DNA from: an uncultured Lachnospiraceae bacterium
GTDB lineage: Bacteria; Bacillota; Clostridia; Lachnospirales; Lachnospiraceae
DNA length: 20,562 nt
Direction of reading: 5' to 3'
Assembly: GCA_910586405.1 (NCBI GenBank)
Contig: CAJUII010000060.1
Coordinates: forward strand, 1-20,562
A program made the position numbers and the translations under genes. Shown piece by piece: positions 16,063-20,562 of this stretch; the first letter of the stretch is position 1; the number at the start of each line of letters is the position of its first letter. A model generated the notes under the pieces. The model did not search any database. It was given only the letters and a program-made list of their open reading frames with translations, and was not told the origin of the DNA.

Positions 16063-17943
16063 TCAGCCGATCTCATCAAGAAAACGCGAGGGCAGGAGGT
16101 TTCCTGCCTCTTTTTCTTGGACGTAAAAGATAAAAAGGTGCTCCTTTGCACGCGTCATTGCCACATAAAACATCCTGCGCTCCTCCTCTAGTTCACACTC
16201 TGTAACCGCTTTCTTGTGGGGAATCACGCCTTCATTGACATCTGGAAGAATCACAACATCCCATTCAAGTCCCTTCGAGGCATGCATCGTCACCATACTC
16301 ACAGCATCGGTATTCATCTTTTTCAGACGCTTTTCCTGCTGTGTAATCTCATACAGCACCGCATCGTAATTTTGTATATGCTCCAACCAGCTTTCTATTG
16401 TGTCAAACTCTCTTGACAGACGCATGAGTTCGTCAAGCTCCTCAAGCTCCTCCGATACGTCCCTGCCCTTCTCCGCCGCTTGCTTTTTTAGATATGTATC
16501 ATATCCAGCTCCAGTTCCCACCCCTTTTCTGATAAAATTTACTGCCGAAAAAGGATTCAGACTTCTGATAAAATGAAGCTCATCATAAAGCGCCAGAATA
16601 TTCTGCACCACGTAGCCAGCTGCATGATTATTGTCAATCAGCTCCCGCATGTGAAAAGTTCCGCGAGGCACAGCGCTCCGCTTGATATACCGCACAGGCT
16701 TATTCATAATCCTCAAAAAATCCTCTTGACGATCCTCATATAAAGCATATCGCATATATGCGATCATGTCCTTCGCGACAGGACTCTCATAGATATTTTT
16801 GGGCTTTTCCTTCATCGTAAAAGGAATCCCTTCTCTCATCAACCGATCCGCCGTGTAAATGGTATGATTGTTTGTCCGATATAAAATTGCAATATCACTG
16901 TATTTCGTATCTGGCAGCGCCATATACTGCTTAATCAATAACGCAATGCTCTCCGCCTGTTTTGATTTTGACTGAAATGAATAGATCTTTACACCGTCGT
17001 TTTGTGTATTCTGCGCCCGAACTGCCTTGTCAAAACGCATCTTATTATGAGAGATCAATTGTCCTGCCACATCGACAATCCCCTGTCTGCTCCTGTAGTT
17101 CACATCCAATAGCACCTGCTCTGCCTTGGGATAATCCTTTGTAAAATTCAGCATAATCTCAGGCTTCGATCCGCGGAATCCATAGATAGATTGGTCGTCA
17201 TCACCCACAATAAACAGATTGTCCTGCGGTTTGGCAAGCAGTCTCACCACCTCGTACTGCAAGGGGCAAATATCCTGAAATTCATCGACAAGAATATACG
17301 AAAACCGCTGTTGCCACAATTTCAGTGTATCCGGTCTCTCTACCAATAGATTGCGGCACAAAAGCACCATATCATCAAAATCGATCAGCTTATTGCGGTT
17401 CATCTCCTGCTTGTACTGATGAAAAATATATTCAAACACCGTTTGGGATACTGTTGTACTCCTAACCTCTTGCGGAGTGACACCATTATTTTTGACAGTG
17501 CTGATCTCTGAGAGCAGATTTTGAAGCGTGTCTGTACTATAATCGACCTGTGTCTGCCCTAAGATTTCATCAGGAATCTCACCGATGATCTGTGTCAACA
17601 GCCGGTACTTGTCTCCTTCTCGTATGATATTCTGCGCTGTAAAGCGATAGGTATGACGTAATATCTGGAAAAAGACTGAATGAAACGTGCCAAATTGAAC
17701 CGGATAACAATTCTTCTCACTCAGCTTCGCAAAGCGTTCCTGCATCTCCTCAGCAGCCGCTTTGGTAAAAGTAATGACAAGAATGTCCTCCGGTTTCACA
17801 TGATGTTGTTCGATTAAATTTCTGACTCTCTGTGTGACAACAAAGGTCTTGCCGGAGCCGGGACCTGCAAGTACCAGCATCGCGCCGGCTCCGTGGGTAA
17901 TCGCCCTGTACTGGGCTTCGTTTACACTGTTCTTATCAAGCAT
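16063..17943 (-). CDS. UvrD/PcrA-type superfamily 1 DNA helicase
   Basis: An ATP-dependent 3'-5' DNA helicase of the UvrD/Rep/PcrA family, 626 aa from the ATG at 17943. Walker A AGPGSGKT (26-33), VITFTKAAAEEM (motif Ia region), motif II LVDEFQD (218-224), motif III GDDDQSIYGFRG (247-258), motif V TMHASKGLEWD (552-562) and motif VI FYVAMTRAKEHL (592-603) are all present. It is about 100 residues shorter than typical PcrA, mostly because the C-terminus ends right after motif VI, and it lacks the usual C-terminal Tudor-like tail, so it may be a paralogue rather than PcrA itself. The ATG overlaps the end of gltX by 8 bp, indicating translational coupling. An in-frame TTG at 17958 is a less likely start. 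Confidence 0.92.
   Translation of the reverse strand: MLDKNSVNEAQYRAITHGAGAMLVLAGPGSGKTFVVTQRVRNLIEQHHVKPEDILVITFTKAAAEEMQERFAKLSEKNCYPVQFGTFHSVFFQILRHTYRFTAQNIIREGDKYRLLTQIIGEIPDEILGQTQVDYSTDTLQNLLSEISTVKNNGVTPQEVRSTTVSQTVFEYIFHQYKQEMNRNKLIDFDDMVLLCRNLLVERPDTLKLWQQRFSYILVDEFQDICPLQYEVVRLLAKPQDNLFIVGDDDQSIYGFRGSKPEIMLNFTKDYPKAEQVLLDVNYRSRQGIVDVAGQLISHNKMRFDKAVRAQNTQNDGVKIYSFQSKSKQAESIALLIKQYMALPDTKYSDIAILYRTNNHTIYTADRLMREGIPFTMKEKPKNIYESPVAKDMIAYMRYALYEDRQEDFLRIMNKPVRYIKRSAVPRGTFHMRELIDNNHAAGYVVQNILALYDELHFIRSLNPFSAVNFIRKGVGTGAGYDTYLKKQAAEKGRDVSEELEELDELMRLSREFDTIESWLEHIQNYDAVLYEITQQEKRLKKMNTDAVSMVTMHASKGLEWDVVILPDVNEGVIPHKKAVTECELEEERRMFYVAMTRAKEHLFIFYVQEKEAGNLLPSRFLDEIG
16090..16117 (+). 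terminator. Intrinsic terminator of DUF1292-DUF2225, inside the convergent helicase gene
   Basis: The stem GGGCAGGA / TTCCTGCCT (last pair a G-U wobble), with a 4-nt loop, is followed by CTTTTTCTT on the plus strand. It begins 27 nt after the DUF2225 stop and lies within the last codons of the helicase gene, encoding its KEAGNLLPSR end. Confidence 0.75.
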
Positions 17944-19396
17944 TTTCAAGTAACTCAATACCCTTTCTGATTCGAATCAGAGTCTCCTCTTTGCCAAGAA
18001 TTTCCATAATTTCTGTCGCACCAGCAGGCGTCATCTGCAAACCTGACACCGCTGTTCTGATTGGCCACATGACATAGCCATTCTTTACTTCCTTTTCTGC
18101 TACATAGGACAGGAGCATCTGATAAAGTGCCTCATTCGAGTAATCCTCCTGCGCCTCGAGCAAAGGAAGTACATCCTTCAACACAGCCAAAGCACTCTCC
18201 TTCGTTGTTTTCATCTTCTTATGTGCATACATAGCTGTATCATACGCCGGCAATGTTTCAAAAAACGCAATCAGTCCCTGAATGTCAGGGAATACCTCAA
18301 TACGGGTCTGAACCATGGCAGCAATCTTTTTCAGATCAAAATCCTTGTGAAGCACTTCCTTCATATAAGGGAGTGCCAGATCGTAAAAACGGTCAGGATC
18401 CATCGCCTTGATGTACTCCCCATTCATCCATTTTAACTTGTTCATATCAAACACTGATGGAGATTTGTTGATTCTGGTATAATCAAAATCGCGAATCAGT
18501 TCATCGAGTGTAAAGATCTCACGGTTCTCCTCTGGGCTCCAGCCAAGCAGCGCGACAAAATTGATGATCGTCTCTGGCAGAATCCCCTGCTCCACGATAT
18601 CTTCAAAAGAAGAGTGACCGCTGCGCTTGCTGAGCTTCTTGTGCTCCTCGTCCGTGATGAGCGGCAGATGAACATAGATTGGAATCTCCCATCCAAAAGC
18701 CTCATACAAACGATTGTATTTCGGTGTGGAGGAAAGGTATTCATTTCCACGCACCACATGGGTAATCTCCATCAAATGATCATCGACCACATTCGCAAAA
18801 TTATACGTAGGATATCCGTCTGATTTGATTAGAATCATGTCGTCAAGCTCTGAATTGTCGATCGTGATATCTCCGTAAAGCTCATCATGAAAACTTGTTG
18901 TGCCTTCTGTCGGATTGTTCTGCCGAATCACATAGGGAATGCCGCTCGCAAGCTTTGACTCCACTTCCTCCTTTGATAAGCCGAGACAATGCTTGTCATA
19001 AACAGTTATCTCCTTCCCCTCTACCACCTCTGATTTGAGTGTGGCGAGTCTATCCTTATCACAGAAACAATAGTACGCCTCTCCTTTATCGATCAATTCT
19101 TTGGCGTATTTCATGTAGATGCCCGCCTGCACGCGCTCACTCTGCACATAAGGACCAAAGCCCTTATCCTTATCTGGCCCCTCATCGTAGGTCAGTCCGG
19201 TCTTTGCCAGGGTATTATATATAATATCTACTGCTCCCTCCACATAGCGCTCACGGTCTGTATCCTCAATGCGGAAGATAAAATCTCCCCCTGCGTGTTT
19301 TGCGATCAAGAACTCATATAATGCCGAACGCAGATTTCCCACATGCATTCGTCCTGTGGGACTTGGCGCAAATCTGCATCTTACTTTCTTAGCCAT
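17936..19396 (-). CDS. gltX: Glutamyl-tRNA synthetase
   Basis: Charges tRNA-Glu (and, in many Firmicutes, tRNA-Gln as a non-discriminating enzyme). The 486-aa length is normal. The class I HIGH-type motif is PSPTGRMHVGN (11-21), RIEDTDRER follows (42-50), a Cys set CFC (110-112) plus C137 matches the zinc site of bacterial GluRS, and the KMSKS motif is KLSKR (254-258). The C-terminal anticodon-binding region is complete (ends GIELLENA). GGAGG lies 8 nt before the ATG, and a near-consensus promoter lies about 75 nt upstream. The downstream helicase gene overlaps its stop. No gatCAB genes are in the window, so discrimination cannot be judged. Confidence 0.97.
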   Translation of the reverse strand: MAKKVRCRFAPSPTGRMHVGNLRSALYEFLIAKHAGGDFIFRIEDTDRERYVEGAVDIIYNTLAKTGLTYDEGPDKDKGFGPYVQSERVQAGIYMKYAKELIDKGEAYYCFCDKDRLATLKSEVVEGKEITVYDKHCLGLSKEEVESKLASGIPYVIRQNNPTEGTTSFHDELYGDITIDNSELDDMILIKSDGYPTYNFANVVDDHLMEITHVVRGNEYLSSTPKYNRLYEAFGWEIPIYVHLPLITDEEHKKLSKRSGHSSFEDIVEQGILPETIINFVALLGWSPEENREIFTLDELIRDFDYTRINKSPSVFDMNKLKWMNGEYIKAMDPDRFYDLALPYMKEVLHKDFDLKKIAAMVQTRIEVFPDIQGLIAFFETLPAYDTAMYAHKKMKTTKESALAVLKDVLPLLEAQEDYSNEALYQMLLSYVAEKEVKNGYVMWPIRTAVSGLQMTPAGATEIMEILGKEETLIRIRKGIELLENA

Positions 19397-19479
19397 GTTT
19401 TATTCCTCCATCTTATTGTTTCGATCTGTGTCTCGATTTTGTTTTGGTTCACCTTTGATTTCCTATTTTTCCTTACAAG

Positions 19480-19509
19480 ATTATACACTTCGAACACAGT
19501 TCGTGTCAA
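19480..19509 (-). promoter_or_regulatory. Near-consensus promoter of gltX with an internal palindrome
   Basis: TTGACA and TATAAT, both perfect, are separated by 18 nt on the minus strand. The spacer and flanks contain the palindrome CGAAC-ACA-GTTCG (19490-19502), which would lie under RNA polymerase and could be an operator. Confidence 0.8.
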
Positions 19510-19514
19510 TCTAA

Positions 19515-19552
19515 AAGATGTAAAGTCTTGACAACATCTGACTTTACATCTT
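19515..19552 (-). terminator. Hairpin terminator after the small membrane protein gene
   Basis: Arms of 13 bp (core GATGTAAAGTC / GACTTTACATC, extended by AA/TT) enclose a 12-nt loop, followed on the minus strand by TTTTAG. The stem is AT-rich, so it may be a weak terminator. It begins 25 nt after the small gene stop and ends just before the gltX promoter. Confidence 0.6.
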
Positions 19553-19577
19553 CCATAAATCCCATTTTATAATGTGC

Positions 19578-19712
19578 TTATTCGTTTTCCTTTGTCTTTG
19601 GTTTCCACACCTTCACACCGATAAATCCGCCAATGCCTGACACTGCAACGATCACTGCAAATACCATCAGATAGGATAAAACCATTCTAAAAAACTCTAT
19701 TAAATTAGACAT
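19578..19712 (-). CDS. 44-aa single-pass membrane protein
   Basis: A short gene below usual annotation cut-offs. The product starts MSNLIEFFRMVLSY, then a hydrophobic stretch (about residues 12-33: LSYLMVFAVIVAVSGIGGFI), ending in a basic tail (KVWKPKTKENE), so one membrane helix with a likely cytoplasmic C-terminus. GAGGTAAAGAG lies just before the ATG. It has its own promoter (19777-19806), a hairpin leader and a downstream terminator, and it is flanked by an HsdR remnant and gltX. Family and function are not recognised; similar short membrane proteins in Lachnospiraceae are mostly unnamed. The combination of ribosome site, promoter and terminator makes a real gene likely. Confidence 0.75.
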   Translation of the reverse strand: MSNLIEFFRMVLSYLMVFAVIVAVSGIGGFIGVKVWKPKTKENE

Positions 19713-19730
19713 CTCTTTACCTCACATTCC

Positions 19731-19763
19731 GCTGTCAGCAAATTTTCCAGAAAACCTGACAGC
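19731..19763 (-). promoter_or_regulatory. Hairpin in the leader of the small membrane protein gene
   Basis: GCTGTCAG and CTGACAGC form an 8-bp perfect inverted repeat around 17 nt that themselves contain a TTTTC/GAAAA pairing. It lies 18 bp upstream of the ATG, ending just before the ribosome site, and just downstream of the predicted transcription start. It could protect the mRNA 5' end or bind a regulator. Confidence 0.6.
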
Positions 19764-19776
19764 AATTTATACAATT

Positions 19777-19806
19777 ATCATACCACTTTCGTTATTATGT
19801 CGTCAA
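19777..19806 (-). promoter_or_regulatory. Promoter of the 44-aa membrane protein gene
   Basis: TTGACG and TATGAT with 18-nt spacing on the minus strand, 65 nt upstream of the ATG. The predicted start near 19770 leaves a leader almost filled by the 19731-19763 hairpin. Confidence 0.6.
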
Positions 19807-19892
19807 GCAGATCATCTCATTCTGCAATATTTTCAAACCATATCTCCCCACCCTAGATCTCATTTTTGATATAGCCTGCTTGCAGATCTTCT

Positions 19893-20510
19893 TTATGCTG
19901 CTGCATTCTCATTAATCTGTTCAATCACTTGCCGTATCTCCATCCACACTGTCAGGTCTGTAAAGATATCAACCACACTTCCATAATCTGTAAACGGAGA
20001 TTCCTGTAGCACGGACATATCTTTCATTACGCCATTGTGCACAATATATTCCACAATCTGATTCACAAAATAGATCTGCCTGTTATCAAAATTTGTATTG
20101 TCGAGATACACTGAAAATGCTTCCTTTGCTGCATTCATATCCAAACCGACAATTTCACGTACAAATTCGCCCAAAGGTTTTTCCCCATACTCTCTTCTAT
20201 AATCCTCCTTCGTGCCCAGTTCACTCCATAATATTTCTTCAAGACCTTTGAGATCGGACTCCATAAGCGGCTGATTCGATTTTAACTTTGCGATAGCAGC
20301 ATTATCTTGATGCTCTCTTACATAATATTCTGCTTTCGCTTTATAGTTTGCCAGTTCATCATTGTCAAGCTCCGCATCATTCCACTCTATATTTAAAATA
20401 TCATCCGCAAAGTCCGTATCATACCGCACTGCCGCCTTCGGAAGATATTTCATCAAATTTCTGAGTGCCACTCTGATCTGCTCAAACTCATTAATTCCGG
20501 CTTTTTCCAA
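19893..20510 (-). pseudogene. C-terminal remnant of type I restriction enzyme subunit R (HsdR)
   Basis: The 205-residue frame matches the C-terminal domain of type I restriction subunits of the EcoEI group: AEYYVREHQDNAAIAKLKSNQPL (split by numbering at 61-82), LGEFVREIVGLDMNAAKEAF (113-132), NGVM (159-162) and ESPFTD (170-175), then a helical end. Full HsdR is usually 800-1100 residues with nuclease and DEAD-like motor domains, absent here. The frame runs back to a TAA at 20529-20531; the only start before it is a TTG without a good ribosome site. The bases beyond the TAA resemble no part of HsdR, so an insertion, deletion or recombination junction is near 20531. No hsdM or hsdS is visible. 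It cannot cut or translocate DNA by itself; it is probably inert. Confidence 0.8.
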
Positions 20511-20562
20511 CCTAAATTCCGCATTGAATTATAACGAGGAGGGGACCGGGACTTTCATATTA

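Noticed and set aside
19490..19502. A standard LexA box at gltX
   Set aside because: The half-site spacing is 3 nt, while the Firmicutes consensus has 4 nt; kept only as a possible operator.

Overview
The window looks like chromosomal DNA of a motile, AT-rich Clostridia, most likely a Lachnospiraceae (Roseburia/Butyrivibrio-like). This is inferred from gene content: DUF1292, DUF2225 and DUF5662 proteins, a methionine synthase whose reactivation domain is a separate gene, CheV, a Cys-rich miniprotein, and strong Shine-Dalgarno sites with near-consensus sigma-A promoters. I saw no tRNA, rRNA, CRISPR array or intact transposase. Most genes are on the minus strand; only DUF1292-DUF2225 is on the plus strand.

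Layout, in minus-strand transcription order from the right edge. (1) 19893-20531 is the C-terminal remnant of a type I restriction HsdR subunit, cut by a stop codon next to unrelated sequence. (2) 19578-19712 is a 44-aa single-pass membrane protein with its own promoter, hairpin leader and terminator. (3) gltX and a UvrD/PcrA-type helicase overlap, behind a near-perfect promoter. (4) DUF1292-DUF2225 (plus strand) converges with the helicase gene with no base between the stops; its terminator lies inside the helicase coding region. (5) 11332-14658 is an apparent three-gene operon: a sirtuin-fold protein, a GlgX/isoamylase-like GH13 protein and a DUF5662 protein. The first two have lost catalytic residues. 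(6) 10998-11252 is an 84-aa protein with 16 cysteines, followed by a 17-bp perfect hairpin. (7) metH reactivation gene plus metH. (8) A 0.4-kb AT-rich gap, then a histidine kinase without a nearby response regulator, coupled to a lipoprotein gene. (9) 48-4919: cheV, a second catalytically degenerate sirtuin-fold protein, and a 1016-aa acidic repeat protein with one membrane helix.

Two places deserve most attention. The cheV-sirtuin-acidic repeat cluster resembles in architecture (not visibly in sequence) the HubP/FimV polar organisers: repetitive acidic cytoplasmic part, basic helix, one membrane span and a small helical domain. The sirtuin/GH13/DUF5662 operon appears to encode pseudoenzymes, suggesting ligand-sensing or scaffold roles. 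The rest is largely housekeeping: glutamyl-tRNA synthesis, DNA repair and methionine/B12 metabolism.
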